Notes under the pieces: generated by a model
Databases searched by the model: none
Told to the model about the DNA's origin: nothing
The model's input: the letters and a program-made list of their open reading frames with translations, nothing else
Position numbers and translations under genes: made by a program
NCBI GenBank assembly: GCA_025617375.2
Contig: JAMYGW020000001.1
Span: 1,178,001 to 1,242,000 of the forward strand
Length of the DNA: 64,000 nucleotides
Source: Acarospora socialis
Lineage: Eukaryota > Ascomycota > Lecanoromycetes > Acarosporales > Acarosporaceae
Reading direction: 5' to 3'
Shown: piece after piece, positions 23,604-34,717 of the stretch
Numbering within the stretch: the stretch's first letter is position 1
How the letters are laid out: every line of letters begins with the position of its first letter

Positions 23604-26600
23604 ATGGAGATGGAGCCATACAATCAAGAAACGCAGCGCCCTCTGTGCTTGCTTTCTCTGGGTTTGTCTTCCGTGAAGACGCTTGAAGCCTTGACTAACA
23701 TGCTTGATAGATGGCGGTGGCACAAGAGGTATCTCGATGCTGATTATACTAGACGAGATAATGTATCGTGTGAAACGGGCGCAAAACCTTACTCACACCC
23801 CTCGGCCAGCCGATTACTTTAACATCATCGGTGGCACAAGTACCGGAGGGTGAACAGCTATTTGCTATCATGGCTCTCGGTGCCAAAATGTGCTGACATT
23901 AAAACAGAATCATCGGTATTATGCTGGGACGCCTCAGATTGTCGGTACCTGAAGCTATAGACAAGTATCGACTTCTCGCAAAAGAAGTGTTTTCAGGAAG
24001 AAAATCAATAGGATCAGATGGAAAATTTAAGGCGTCGAACTTGGAGAAGGTCTTGAAAGATGTTATAGAAGCAGCACTGGGTTACGGTCACACGGAGGAA
24101 AAGATGTTTGTGTCTGAAGGGAGCAACCAAGCCTGCAAAACGTGAGTATCGCTATTGTTCGCTTGTACACATCAAATAATGAATTTGTGATAGTTTCGTG
24201 TGTGCTGCTGCAGCGCAACATCTCAATCGCCAACCGACATTGTTCCGGACGTGGCCAGCAGACAGAAACCCAGGCTATAACTGTGCCATCTGGGAAGCTG
24301 CCCGTGCTACGTCGGCTGCTCCAAGAATTTTCGAACGTATACTGATTGGAGAGCCTGGGTTACAAGAGGAATTCATCGATGCCGCGCTGGGTTTTAACAA
24401 CCCAGTGAAGCAATTGATCCAGGAAGCTGTACGTGAATATGCAGCGGAGAGACGTGTTGGTTGTATCCTCAGTCTTGGTACGGGCATGCCAGATGTCACC
24501 AGACTCAAGAAGCCAGGGGTCGTTCAAAGCATTTTACCGACTGACCTTATCAATGTCTTGAAGGACATCGCCACTGATTCAGAAGCAGTGGCGAGGGAGC
24601 TGAACGAGAGATATAGGAACTGCCCTGGAGTATATCATCGACTGAACGTGGATCGAGGCCTTGAGGATGTCGCTCTCGACGACTGGGAAAGGCTTGGCGA
24701 GATTAAGACGCATACCAGGATTTATCTGGAGTCTGATGGTGTCAGCCGAGAATTAGATGAGATAGCAGCCGCACTAGTCGGGCGATCTGATTGCGCGTTT
24801 ACTCTTGGTCAAATAGGTACCTGAGATGGTCACTTATATATACGACATAATATACTGATATTAGAAGATGGATCTGTATTCGCCTCTAGCCCCTCCGTGA
24901 CTTTCTATCAATATCCAAACTACAAGGTCAACCATTTCGTTGCCCGAGAAAATCCTCTCAATGAAATAGAGCAAAATCACCAGAGCCATGACGGGGCTGT
25001 GACTGCCAAGGTGGTCGTTCTGCAGGGAATGGGCGGATGTGGAAAATCGCAACTTGCTCTTGAATATTGTGAGCGAGCTCAACGTGATAAACGATTCAGT
25101 GTCATCTTCTGGATCGATGCGACCTCCCCAACCACGGTAGCACAGAGCTACATGGCCTTCCCTGAGAGAATCTTGAAGGGCAAGACAGACGCTGCTAACG
25201 AAGAAGCAAACGCCCGAGTCGTTCTAGATACCATAAGTACGTGGACGATGCCGTGGTTGCTTGTCTTCGACAATTTCGATGAACCAAAAGCTTTCGACAA
25301 GCAGCCCATAAAGGACTTCTTCCCTCGCGGCGGAACAGGATCTATTCTCATTACCAGCAGACATGCCGCATCGAAATCCTTGGGGCACGCCATTATAGTC
25401 ACCAACATGCTAGAGAAGGAGGCGTTGGAGCTGCTTTTCCGTAGGTCTGGGTATGAACGAAAGAATGATGGGAATGTTGTTGAAGGAATGAGGATTGTCA
25501 AGAGACTGGGTTTTCTTGCACTTGCCATTGATCAAGCTGGGGCATATATCTCAGCTCGAAGTATTGGATTCCATTTATACATGGATCACTACAACAATCG
25601 TCGAGACAAGGTCTTGAGGGAGATCCCAGACCTATGGGACTATCGAAGAAAGAGGAGTGAGACAGAAGCCGAGCAATTCTTGAGCGTCTCAACGACGTGG
25701 GAGTTATCATATGAGCAAATTCGAGGAGATACCAATACACGCGAACGTAAACAGCGTATCCTCGACCTTGCTGCATTCTTCGATAATAAGAGCATATCGG
25801 AAGAGCTCTTTGAAACTGATTGTGGGATAGAGGCCGAAGAAACGATGCGTTCAGTAGGCTTCATACCTGTCTGGGATAAGTATGAGTTCCTGGACATGAT
25901 AGCAGAGCTACACAATCTGTCCTTGATCCAGAGCCTTGAACATGACGCAGCAGTCATATCCTTTTCAGTGCGTAGGTTTATCGTTTTCTAACATGTGTTT
26001 CATTCAGTTGATCATGCATTTCATAGAGGGCTTTTACTCTTAGGTGCAGGTGCGGTAACTCAAGCTGTGGCTGATAACCAAGGTTTTAGATCCACTCATC
26101 CAGGATTGGATCAAGCTGAAGCTTGACGCTAATACTTGTCATGGCATCACCGTTCTTGCAACCGTGATTCTTTCCGAGCACATATCCCAGCACCTAGGAG
26201 CCAAGGCTGCGGGAAATTGGACATTCCTGGAGAAGCAAACAGTTCTTTCTCATCTGACCGCTGCTCTCGATAACAATCGGAATTATCTGACGCAAGGGCC
26301 TTCATTAGGAGAAGGTCCCCTCACGATCCCTGCACTTCGTTTCACGTTGTTCTTCCTCAATCAAGGAAGGAAAGAGGGCTTTGCACTGTGGAAAAAGCTG
26401 TTCACAGTGCTTGACATTGAGCCGCGCTTTGGATTTGAAGGCATGCTACTAATGACTCATGGCCAGGCACTTGTTTATAAGGATCAAGGAGAGTACTCTA
26501 AGGCAGAGTCATTGTACAATCAAGCACTTATGGCAGGGAAGGAGAAGCTGGGCACTAATCACCCAAGCACACTGCTGATAGCTCGGGGACTTGCAGAGCT

Positions 26601-27348
26601 TTATGGAAAGTTAGAACGATATAGTGAGGCGGAGACGCTGTTGAAGGAAGCTCTAATGGGCTTCAAGAAACAGCCGGGTGCTGATGATAAGAGCACACTG
26701 TGGACAGCTCAAAGTCTTGCGTCGGTCTATGTATATCAGAAAAAGTACAGTGAGGCAGAGATGCTGTACAAGGACATATTAACGCACATGGAGAAGCAAC
26801 CGGGGTCTGGTCACCAAGCCGTGCTGGTATTACTGTCAATCTCGAGCCTTGCGTTGTTTTATATGGAACAGGGACGACATAATGAGGCAGAACCCATACT
26901 GACGGAGGCCTTAAAAGATTATGAGACGCAGCTGGGTCCTGAGCATCCTTGCTTACTGGAAGCAGCTCAGAACCTTGGGTTTGTCTATCGACATCAGAAT
27001 CGATTTGATGAGGCAGAGAAGTTATATAGACGAGCACTAAAGGGTTTGGAGAAGTCGCTAGGCGTTGAGCATGCCGAAACTCAGCTCATTGTTTTGGACC
27101 TTGAGGATTTGCAGTACGATCGCAAACTTCACAAACCTCTTCAAGTGGAAAGCGGCCTTAAGGCGGAGAGCGAATCTCTTCAATTGCAAAGAGACCTTCT
27201 TCCAGCGAAAAGCGAACTTCAAGAGGAAAGCATGCTTCTTCAAGAGGAAAACAATCTTCTTCAAGAGGAATACAACCTTCTTCGGGGCAAACGCGACCTT
27301 CTTCAGGCCGAGAAAGATGACCTAATGACTGAGCTCTCCAAGTTCTGA
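23604..27348 (+). CDS. NOD-like receptor: patatin-like phospholipase, NB-ARC, TPR
   Basis: Exons 23604..23661, 23711..23849, 23908..24141, 24194..24816, 24865..25971 and 26090..27348 give 1,139 residues. The patatin domain (about 14-330) has the oxyanion motif DGGGTRG at 20, nucleophile motif GTSTG near 62 and catalytic Asp in DAALGF near 206, so it looks active. The NTPase has P-loop [14 protein letters not shown] near 405, Walker [33 protein letters not shown] and a winged-helix-like [11 protein letters not shown]. From about 840 to 1050 come about five 42-residue TPRs ([36 protein letters not shown]). The tail is a Leu/Gln/Glu heptad coiled coil. In filamentous fungi this architecture belongs to NLRs, some of which trigger heterokaryon incompatibility. 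The trigger ligand is unknown. Confidence 0.92.
27139..27327 (+). repeat. Nine 21-bp degenerate units encoding a heptad coiled coil
   Basis: Nine in-frame heptads from LQVESGL through [14 protein letters not shown] and GKRDLLQ to AEKDDLM. The central copies share CTTCTTCAAGAGGAA. It forms the C-terminal tail of the NLR after the TPRs. Confidence 0.85.
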
Positions 27349-27888
27349 ACATAAATGGGGCTCTTGTCTATTCATCTTCTGCAGTAACTTCTAATCATTC
27401 AGTTAATTATGCACGGAAAATGAATCTTGAATATGTTGACTACAATAATAAAGGTGATGCAGTTATCTTCCTGTGCTGCCGTTAGACCACTGAAGCCTTG
27501 GGTGTTAAGTTATGCCTGCACTTATGCCCTGGTGACCTGAGTAAAGTCCAAGCCCGAGACACTCATACCCTTTACACTCTTGTCTACGTAAGATATCTGT
27601 GGACCTATGCTTGTTGCGGTAAATATGGTACGAATAGATAAGAGTATGAAAATACGGTCACTAAAGAGTTATGCACGACTTCAGGCATAAGGTTGGGCAT
27701 GGCAGGGGGTTTTAGTGGGCAATAGGCTCTTCCGAGATAGCCAAGAGATAGGGCGCCAATTTGCCGAGGTTTTACCCATAGGGAATGATTATATTCGTTC
27801 TCACATCACATAATTTCTGTCGCCCACTCACTCACAAAAGAGTAGCAGCTTATTTAAGTAAAACTGACATTGTAAGATACATCTTTCG
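27349..27888. other. intergenic
   Basis: 3' flank of the NLR gene and leader of the next gene. AT-rich; no other feature is seen. Confidence 0.5.
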
Positions 27889-29154
27889 ATGTCTTCGAGC
27901 TCCGCCGGGTCTTCGGGCAATCCTAGCAAGGAACCACTGAAATCACCTCTGGGAAGGCGGGACAACAAATCGAGAATTAAAACGAAAGAGAAGCATCTTC
28001 CTCCTGGATCTGGTAGCAACGATACTCAAGCACAACGCCACACCACTGCGTTCGACTACTCTGATGGCGCAGAAGTCACAACGAAGCCTTCCATGGCGAC
28101 CCGTCTGGGTGCTTCAGCATCCGGCTTGATGAGTGATGTTTTGAGTAGTTCAAGCGCCAATGGCTCTCTACTCGGATCTGCGGCGGGTACAACTGACGGG
28201 AGCAAGATTCAATCATCTTCCAGCACCTCTGGTCCTTCCGAATCGTCCACTGCTGTACAGAACTTTAAAAACCGACCCGATGCTGGAATTGCGAGCAGTC
28301 AAGCTCCGATACTGCGCGAGTCTTTCCGCTCAAACCCTACTGTTACGCGGCGGACGGAGAAGGGAGCTCAGTACGAGTTTGATGAGTTTTTGTTCAATGG
28401 AGATGGGCCGTTGATGGCAGAACATGGCAGAGAGGAGATCTATAACGGCCAATTGAGTTCCTATACTGAGCATGACCGAACGCCTGGGCCTGCTTCAAAT
28501 ACCCTGACCAGAGACGATCAAATACCGACTATAGAAACTCAGTCGGCAACATCTCCTTACAAAGGAGACGGAGCCGCAGTGGTCGCTCTCCTTTCTGATC
28601 CCGAGTTCTCCATCGATGACCCATTAGCTTATCATGACATGTACGATCATGAGGTGGCAGCAACGGATCCCTTAATCTCACGCCTTACCGCTCAACAGCT
28701 GGATATCTTAACGAAAATTAAAGCTCAACTTCCTCAACCATCAACACACCGTGCCCCTGCACCTACCAATCCGCTGAACTTGCTACCCAATTTTGGGCAG
28801 TTCTTTAATGATAAAAATGGTCGATCCGGGAGTAACGCCACTACTATACTATATGCCGAGGAAAGTTATACGTACCTTACCTCGGATACAACTAATACTT
28901 GGTCACACGAGGAAGCTTCTAATGGACAGTCGCCGAACGGCGCCGAAGCGCACCTATTGCAGTGGCTCGACGTTCTCACCCGGTATCAGGACGAAGTGTG
29001 GGGAGATATACTACCGCTTGTGCAAGATGCCAGACAAGAGATAGAACAAGCGAAGAACAGAAATGCCAACGATGTGCACGAAGGCCCTGCCGTCAGACGG
29101 CTAGCCATGGTCTTCGCTCATCTCCAGGCGAGCCCAGCCTCTATCAAAACTTGA
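27889..29154 (+). CDS. Ser-rich hypothetical protein, single exon
   Basis: One uninterrupted frame of 421 residues from an ATG. The N-terminal half is Ser/Thr/Gly-rich and disordered. Ordered-looking blocks are ATRLGASASGLMSDVLSSSS, then AQYEFDEFLFNG, then AVVALLSDPEFSI. The C-terminal third is helical (LLQWLDVLTRYQDEVWGDIL, VRRLAMVFAHLQ). I think it is a conserved filamentous-ascomycete protein of unknown role. The short FDEFL motif in a disordered context recalls adaptor-type docking motifs, but that is speculation. Lack of introns is unusual among the longer genes of this window. Confidence 0.75.
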   Translation: MSSSSAGSSGNPSKEPLKSPLGRRDNKSRIKTKEKHLPPGSGSNDTQAQRHTTAFDYSDGAEVTTKPSMATRLGASASGLMSDVLSSSSANGSLLGSAAGTTDGSKIQSSSSTSGPSESSTAVQNFKNRPDAGIASSQAPILRESFRSNPTVTRRTEKGAQYEFDEFLFNGDGPLMAEHGREEIYNGQLSSYTEHDRTPGPASNTLTRDDQIPTIETQSATSPYKGDGAAVVALLSDPEFSIDDPLAYHDMYDHEVAATDPLISRLTAQQLDILTKIKAQLPQPSTHRAPAPTNPLNLLPNFGQFFNDKNGRSGSNATTILYAEESYTYLTSDTTNTWSHEEASNGQSPNGAEAHLLQWLDVLTRYQDEVWGDILPLVQDARQEIEQAKNRNANDVHEGPAVRRLAMVFAHLQASPASIKT

Positions 29155-30357
29155 CCACTGCCGTGACCATGAATGGGCAGTCTAAAGTCGCATTGGTCAC
29201 GGTCTCGGCCCCGCTAAAAGCTACCCTGATAACCCAGAGCGGAGGATGAAACGGGTTATTAGTCAAGACGTCACACCTGGACGAGGGTTGTCACTCTACC
29301 TCATTCTCGGTTCGGCCTTGCCACTGTGCTGCTGTGTTCGAGCAATGGTTCATGGGCAGAGGCCGGGTAATAAAGGGTATCCAGCAATGCGGACACGCAT
29401 CTGACGTTGGGAACTCCAGGGAAATAGAACGAATTACTGCGAGCACTCTGTGATTTGGGGCAGCAGTCGAGTATGTCGACCGACAGCAACCTGCAGAATC
29501 ATCATGTTATAAGAGCTGACGAGGTCAACAGTCAGCGGGGGCGATCATCGATCGGCAAGGAGAATATCTGCGCCAAACTTACAATGGCAAAAGCGTGCCA
29601 ACAAGTATGTCAACAAGAAGAAACTTGTTGCGTTCAGCATTTGGAAACTTCGTGTCCTGCTCGTAAGCCAGCATCCACGGGAGCGACCGGCGCTCAGTAC
29701 ACCTCTATGTGAGGGCTCGGGTCGAACGAGAAGGCGAGACATGTCTCTGTAGTAGAGCTTGGGTTGCATCAACTGGTCATATCTTATTTGCATGTAGTAG
29801 CAAATTCTAAGGCACCTGTGAACACAGGTCGTCTAGTAAAGACAATATCCGTGCTTGAACGATGTCAATAACAGACTACAAAAAATCAAACCTGCATGTG
29901 ATATTTTATATAGAGTACCCATAGTTAGTGGGTTTCTTCTCGTATGAGTGCCCACGCATCCTTACTGAGGATATCGTCATGATAGACTGTCGTTCGGCTT
30001 GTAAGGGATTCACTTAGTATCAGAACTGGTGATGATTAGATAAGATAGCCACTGATGGCTCTTCTGATACCGTAAGACGCCATCACGTCACTAGCCTCAA
30101 TTGCTCCTCCGGCTTCATAAAAAGGAAAATTACAGTACACCTCCCATCATTTCTGCTTTGATTTAATCCTTGACAGCATATTGGACTCATTTGACCGCTC
30201 ACACAGACATAACTGATGTACACACTAGAATACTACTAGACCCTCAAGCAGTTTAACCAGCTACCCTCAGACTTTTAACCCCTCCAAACCCCGCCACCGG
30301 CGGTACAAACCTCAGTTTAGCTACCTATCGGTCTCCACATCACAGCTCCTTTCCACC
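29155..30357. other. intergenic (1.2 kb)
   Basis: Holds a hairpin just after the upstream stop codon (listed separately) and presumably the promoter of the glutaredoxin gene. A small ORF with ATG near 29473 is Cys/Gln-rich (CQQVCQQEETCCVQ) but has no supporting signal. Confidence 0.5.
29161..29202. repeat. 9-bp inverted repeat, possible 3'-UTR hairpin
   Basis: CCGTGACCA at 29161-29169 and its exact complement TGGTCACGG at 29194-29202, 24 bases apart, starting six bases after the stop codon at 29154. It could be an RNA hairpin or a palindromic protein site. Confidence 0.5.
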
Positions 30358-31305
30358 ATGTCGACAGTCACGGAGATCACCGCAGAGGCCGACTTCCATC
30401 AGCACACTTCCCAGTTCCCCTCCACCGCCCTCCTCGTCCTCTACTTCCACACTCCATGGGCAGCCCCATGCGCGCAAATGTCCACCGTCCTCTCTGCTCT
30501 CGCCTCCTCCTATCCCGTCCAGTCCCCACCAACGATATCCTTCCTCTCTATTAACGCCGAAGAGCTCCCCGACATCTCCGAATCCTACGACGTCACCGCC
30601 GTGCCCTACCTCGTCCTCGTTCGAGACGGCAAGACGCTCGAAACCGTGTCGGGAAGCGACGCCAGTAAAGCCCGCGATGCCGTCGAGCGACATGCCGGCA
30701 AGTCGGGAAATACAGGGAAAGCGGGCTTACCGCCTGCGCTCGAAGCGACGCCGCGGAAAGAGGAGCAGAGTAACGGCACAAGTGGTGGAGCGACGAAAGA
30801 CCTTTCCGGCTACGCACCGAAACCGTCGGATCCTGCGACGGCGCCAGAGATGTCGGGTGGAGCGCCGGCGAAGGAGGAGTTACACGAGAGATTGTCCCAG
30901 CTCGTGAAGGCTGCGCCGGTGATGCTGTTTATGAAGGGAACGCCGTCCGGACCGCAATGTGGGTTTAGTAGGCAGCTGGTCAGTTTACTGAGGCAGAAAG
31001 AAGTCAAGTACGGATTCTTCAATATCTTGGCAGATGACGAGGTCAGGCAGGGGTTGAAGGAGTTTGCGGATTGGCCGACATTTCCGCAGTTGTGGGTTGG
31101 CGGCGAACTGGTCGGTGGGTTGGATATCGTAAGTCCTACAATCGAAGCTTGAGAGAGGGGTGCCAGGTGCTGATTGTGTACTCTTCAGGTCAAGGAAGAA
31201 TTAGACAACGACCCAGACTTCTTCCACGACTATACGGCCTCTAAAGGGAAAGGGGGACCAGCCGCTCCTGAGGCGCAGACTCAGCCTGCCACTGCCTCTG
31301 CTTAG
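30358..31305 (+). CDS. GRX4: Monothiol CGFS glutaredoxin with thioredoxin domain (Grx3/4 type)
   Basis: Exons 30358..31128 and 31189..31305 give 295 residues from a CACCATG start. The thioredoxin-like domain (about 1-110) has WAAPCAQM in place of the active CGPC, then DVTAVPYLVLVRDGK. A Gly/Ser/Pro linker is followed by the glutaredoxin domain (about 180-290) with MLFMKGTP, CGFS near residue 200, WPTFPQLWVGGELVGGLDIV and VKEELD. These proteins bind a [2Fe-2S] cluster with glutathione and signal iron status to fungal iron regulators such as HapX and SreA, and deliver Fe-S clusters in the cytosol. One intron near the 3' end is well supported by the conserved sequence that resumes after it. Confidence 0.95.
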
Positions 31306-31889
31306 GTCTTGAAGTGCCTGCTGTTGTTCAAAAACATTGGATTGATTCATTTTCTGGTGGTCAACATGCACATCAATCACTGGAACTGTTACTAGATTTT
31401 AAGGGCGTTCATATGGAGACTTCGGCTTATGGAGCGAGTTCAAATAGACGTTGTCAGAGTGGCCTACTCCGTGCGAGAAGTATGTTTCGAGCATACGCTT
31501 TCTGACCAATAAAGCCGGCACAGGTGCCCTATGATCCGACTTTCAACTCCAATTATTCTAACGGACGCTGTCAACATGTGACATCAGGATGGCCCAACCT
31601 GAATATATCTTAGATCGAAAGACAGCAGGCTCTATTCCATACCTGTTAGAAAGAAAAGGTTCTTTTGATTGACTGCTTGCCACCGTTACCCGTGTAGTGT
31701 CTCAGTGATACTCTCACATTTCCGGCCTACTGAAGGCGACGGAAGGCGAAAAGCACATACGTGATCATGCCCTGAGTTTGCCATTCGCGGAATCAGTCTT
31801 CTGCGACTGAAGGATTATGTTCATTTTTGCCCCAACGTCCGAAGGACGACTACTGCAGTTGAAGACCGACGAAAAGATATAGTACACAA
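31306..31889. other. intergenic between convergent genes
   Basis: 3' flanks of the glutaredoxin and TPC1 genes; no other feature is seen. Confidence 0.5.
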
Positions 31890-33024
31890 TCACGCCCACA
31901 TCGCCCTACCATCCTCCATCTCCTTCAAGACCCTCAACGCCCTCTCATAAGTCCACATCGTCACCGCACTCGCCGGCGCCGCCTTCACCAAACTGACCGT
32001 CAAACCCCTATACAAGCCCCTCCACCCCTCCCTCCTTACAATTCCCCTAATCGTCCTCCCCACCCCCTTCGAAACGGGAATATTCCCCCTCCCATACCTC
32101 TCCCTCGTCGGCCCCTGCACCTGCAACCTCTTCCTGACCAGATCGAGCGGAAACACGCCCGTCTTTGCCGCCACGCTCGCCAACACCCCCGCCGACGCGT
32201 CGCCCGACCCGAACGGCAACTCTAGCCCCGCCAGCGCCGGCCGGAGCGCTTCGTACGCCGCGAAGAATAAGCCCATGTACGGCACCACCTGGCCGACGCC
32301 CGCGCTGAGACCTTGGAAGAACCCTCGTGGCCCTTCTGTCCGCGCGATGTCCCGGATGCTGTGCAGGAGGGAGGCGTAGACTCTGTCGGGGCCTTGCGCG
32401 GCGAAGCGCGTGCGGAGGAGGTCGAGCGGGTAGGTGGCTGTTGTGGCGACGGCGCCGGCAACGGCGCCGGAGATGAAGGATTCGAGGGCTGAGGGAAGGG
32501 GTTGGTGGTTGGGGGTTGGGAGAGTGTGGAGGAGGGCGGTGGTTTGGCGGTAGGTGGAGAATTGGATGCCGCCATAGAGGATGTAGAGGGCTTCGGCGGG
32601 GATGTTGCCTTTCCAGAGGCCCTGGTGTTGGTGGTTAGTTTTGTCTTGGTATGTGGATGGAGGGGAGGCGGACTGTGATGCCTTCCTGCCGGAGGATTGT
32701 CTTGAATGTTGATAAGGCGCCTGGGTATGTTGCTCGAGTGGTGGTGGTGCCGTGCGTGGCTAGTGGGTCGGTGATGGAGCTGACTTGGAGCTGGAGCCGG
32801 ATTTTGATGACGTCTAAGGGAGCTATGCAGAATCTAGAAGTGACAATCTTAGAAACAGATGTGGGGATAGGTGCATTGGGTATACCGTGATACGAGTCCT
32901 GCAATAGCTCCCGCGATCACGACTTGCTGTTTCGAGCCCTGCGTGTAGTTGTTAGCATTGGATAAGCCCATTGATGGCCCAGTGAACGTGCCTCATCTTT
33001 CAGGTGCGCTCCGCCCCCAGACAT
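31890..33024 (-). CDS. TPC1: Mitochondrial thiamine pyrophosphate carrier Tpc1
   Basis: Exons 33024..32992 (33 nt), 32938..32886, 32833..32674 and 32621..31890 give 325 residues. It is a mitochondrial carrier with three repeated modules bearing the PxDxxK/R signature: [28 protein letters not shown] and [14 protein letters not shown]. Other marks are [20 protein letters not shown] and [20 protein letters not shown], typical of fungal Tpc1, which brings ThPP into the matrix for pyruvate and oxoglutarate dehydrogenases. The first intron appears to be of the rare GC-AG class: splicing GAG|GCACGT to GCAG|GGC gives the conserved LKDEGSKQQVV, while the nearby GT does not keep frame. Confidence 0.93.
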
Positions 33025-33193
33025 ACATCTGCCCGTCCCTAAAGGTCCTCAATGGGAGGTCAGACGCGATGCTCACTTCTCCAAACGCGCTTTCGGGGAG
33101 CTCGGTCGGATGGAGAATGTGTTGAGTTTCCGGTAGAGAGTGGAGCTGTCTTGAGTTCCGAGCAAGCACGGACCAGGGTTCTCGACAACAACA

Positions 33194-34717
33194 ATGTCAA
33201 CATTTATTTCAAAGACCGCACGGTCACTCTGGGTAAGGCAGTTAGGGCGGCGGACAGGAGGTCGATATCTCAGCAGTGAGGGTACAAGCCTACAGGCATC
33301 ACAATGGGGACAATTGAGACGTTTGGGAACAGCAGCCGGCGTCGCCCCGGCAGACGAGGGTTCCCTACGGGATGAGCCTCACCATCCAGCTCAACCTCGA
33401 CAGGTCGAGAAAGAGGTAGCCGAGCCAACATCTTTCTCATATCAAGTGAATCGAAATGGTCAATTCGTGGTAGTCAAGCTCCACAAAGGCAAAGAGTGGA
33501 GTCCCCACAAGTTCCACGTCTACTACCTGCGAGATGCCTGTTCCTGCTCGAAATGCGTCGACCCTTCAACGAAACAGAAGAACTTTCAAACCTCAGACAT
33601 ACCGGAGAACATCGCCATCAAGCAGCTGACGAGGCAGGAGAACGGGGACGTGCAGCTGCAATGGCAGGACGATATCCTGGGCTTCGGCCCCGATCACATC
33701 ACAACCTTCCCGCCCTCGTTCTTCCAGCAAAACTTGGTCCGACTAAACCGGGTCCTGGCTCGCTACGATGACAGTCAAACAATTGCATGGGACAAGCAAG
33801 AGATGGACAAAGCCGTGGGCTGGTTCCCCTACGACTCGTACATGAGCTCCGACGCGACCCTCAAGGAAGCCCTGACGCATCTGGCCCGCTACGGCCTCAT
33901 CTTCCTCTCCGACGTGCCCTCCACCGAAGAGTCCGTCGTCAACATCGGCACGCGCATCGGGCCCCTGCGCGACTCGTTCTACGGCCGCACCTGGAACGTG
34001 CGGTCGGTGCCGGACGCCAAGAACGTCGCCTACACGCACCAGCACCTGGGCCTGCACATGGACCTGCTGTACATGCAGAACCCGCCGGGGCTGCAGCTCC
34101 TGCACTGCCTGCGCGCCACCTGCAAAGGCGGCAACTCGCTCTTCTCCGACAGCTACCGCGCCGCGCTGCGCATGCAGACCGATCACCCGGCCGAGTTCCG
34201 ATCCCTGCAGTCCTTCCCCGTCACCTACCACTACCGCAATGCCGGCCAGCACTACCATTGCACGCGCACGACCGTCGAGATGGAACGCCACAGGCTCGCG
34301 CGCGGGGTTCGCCGTCTCGAGGCCGTCAATTGGTCTCCGCCCTTCCAGGCCCCCTTCGAGGTCGACATCGGCAGCTACTCGGACGGCGGGACGTTGCGCG
34401 CCTATCTGATGGCGGCCAAACGGTTCGCAGGTATGGTCGAGGGCGAGGACGCGTTGTTCGAGTTGAAGCTCGAGGAAGGCCAGTGCGTCGTTTTCAACAA
34501 CCGGCGAGTGCTGCATGCGCGAAGGGCGTTTGATGTCGGGGAGGGCGAAAGGTGGCTGAAGGGCGCGTATGTGGATGGCGACGTCTTTAAGTCGAAGTTG
34601 AGAGTCTTGAGAGAGGCGTCTGGGGAGCTGCCATCATCGCTTGAGGTGATGCAGAACCATTTATTTTCTAGGATGACGGCCAAAGAGGGAGGGGGTGAGG
34701 AGGAGTCAAGCTCGTAG
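33194..34717 (+). CDS. Gamma-butyrobetaine dioxygenase (carnitine biosynthesis)
   Basis: A single exon of 507 residues. The N-terminus is basic and rich in Ser/Arg (ISKTARSLWVRQLGRRTGG), a mitochondrial presequence. The small zinc-binding domain has YYLRDACSCSKCVD near residue 115. The Fe(II)/2-oxoglutarate core has the metal motif HMD near 287 with YMQNPPGLQLLHC, and the distal His in FNNRRVLHARRAF near 439, followed by the Arg pair expected to hold 2-oxoglutarate. The family contains gamma-butyrobetaine and trimethyllysine dioxygenases; the Cys domain and overall pattern favour the former. It converts gamma-butyrobetaine to L-carnitine. It is divergent from TPC1 with only 169 bp between start codons, so the two mitochondrial genes may share a promoter. 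Confidence 0.88.
   Translation: MSTFISKTARSLWVRQLGRRTGGRYLSSEGTSLQASQWGQLRRLGTAAGVAPADEGSLRDEPHHPAQPRQVEKEVAEPTSFSYQVNRNGQFVVVKLHKGKEWSPHKFHVYYLRDACSCSKCVDPSTKQKNFQTSDIPENIAIKQLTRQENGDVQLQWQDDILGFGPDHITTFPPSFFQQNLVRLNRVLARYDDSQTIAWDKQEMDKAVGWFPYDSYMSSDATLKEALTHLARYGLIFLSDVPSTEESVVNIGTRIGPLRDSFYGRTWNVRSVPDAKNVAYTHQHLGLHMDLLYMQNPPGLQLLHCLRATCKGGNSLFSDSYRAALRMQTDHPAEFRSLQSFPVTYHYRNAGQHYHCTRTTVEMERHRLARGVRRLEAVNWSPPFQAPFEVDIGSYSDGGTLRAYLMAAKRFAGMVEGEDALFELKLEEGQCVVFNNRRVLHARRAFDVGEGERWLKGAYVDGDVFKSKLRVLREASGELPSSLEVMQNHLFSRMTAKEGGGEEESSS

Noticed and set aside
29473-29712. 79-residue Cys/Gln-rich ORF
   Set aside because: Not clearly secreted, no repeat or homology, and no splice signals; probably chance.
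33743-34516. 257-residue minus-strand ORF
   Set aside because: Antisense shadow of the GC-rich dioxygenase gene; its composition is that of a complementary frame.
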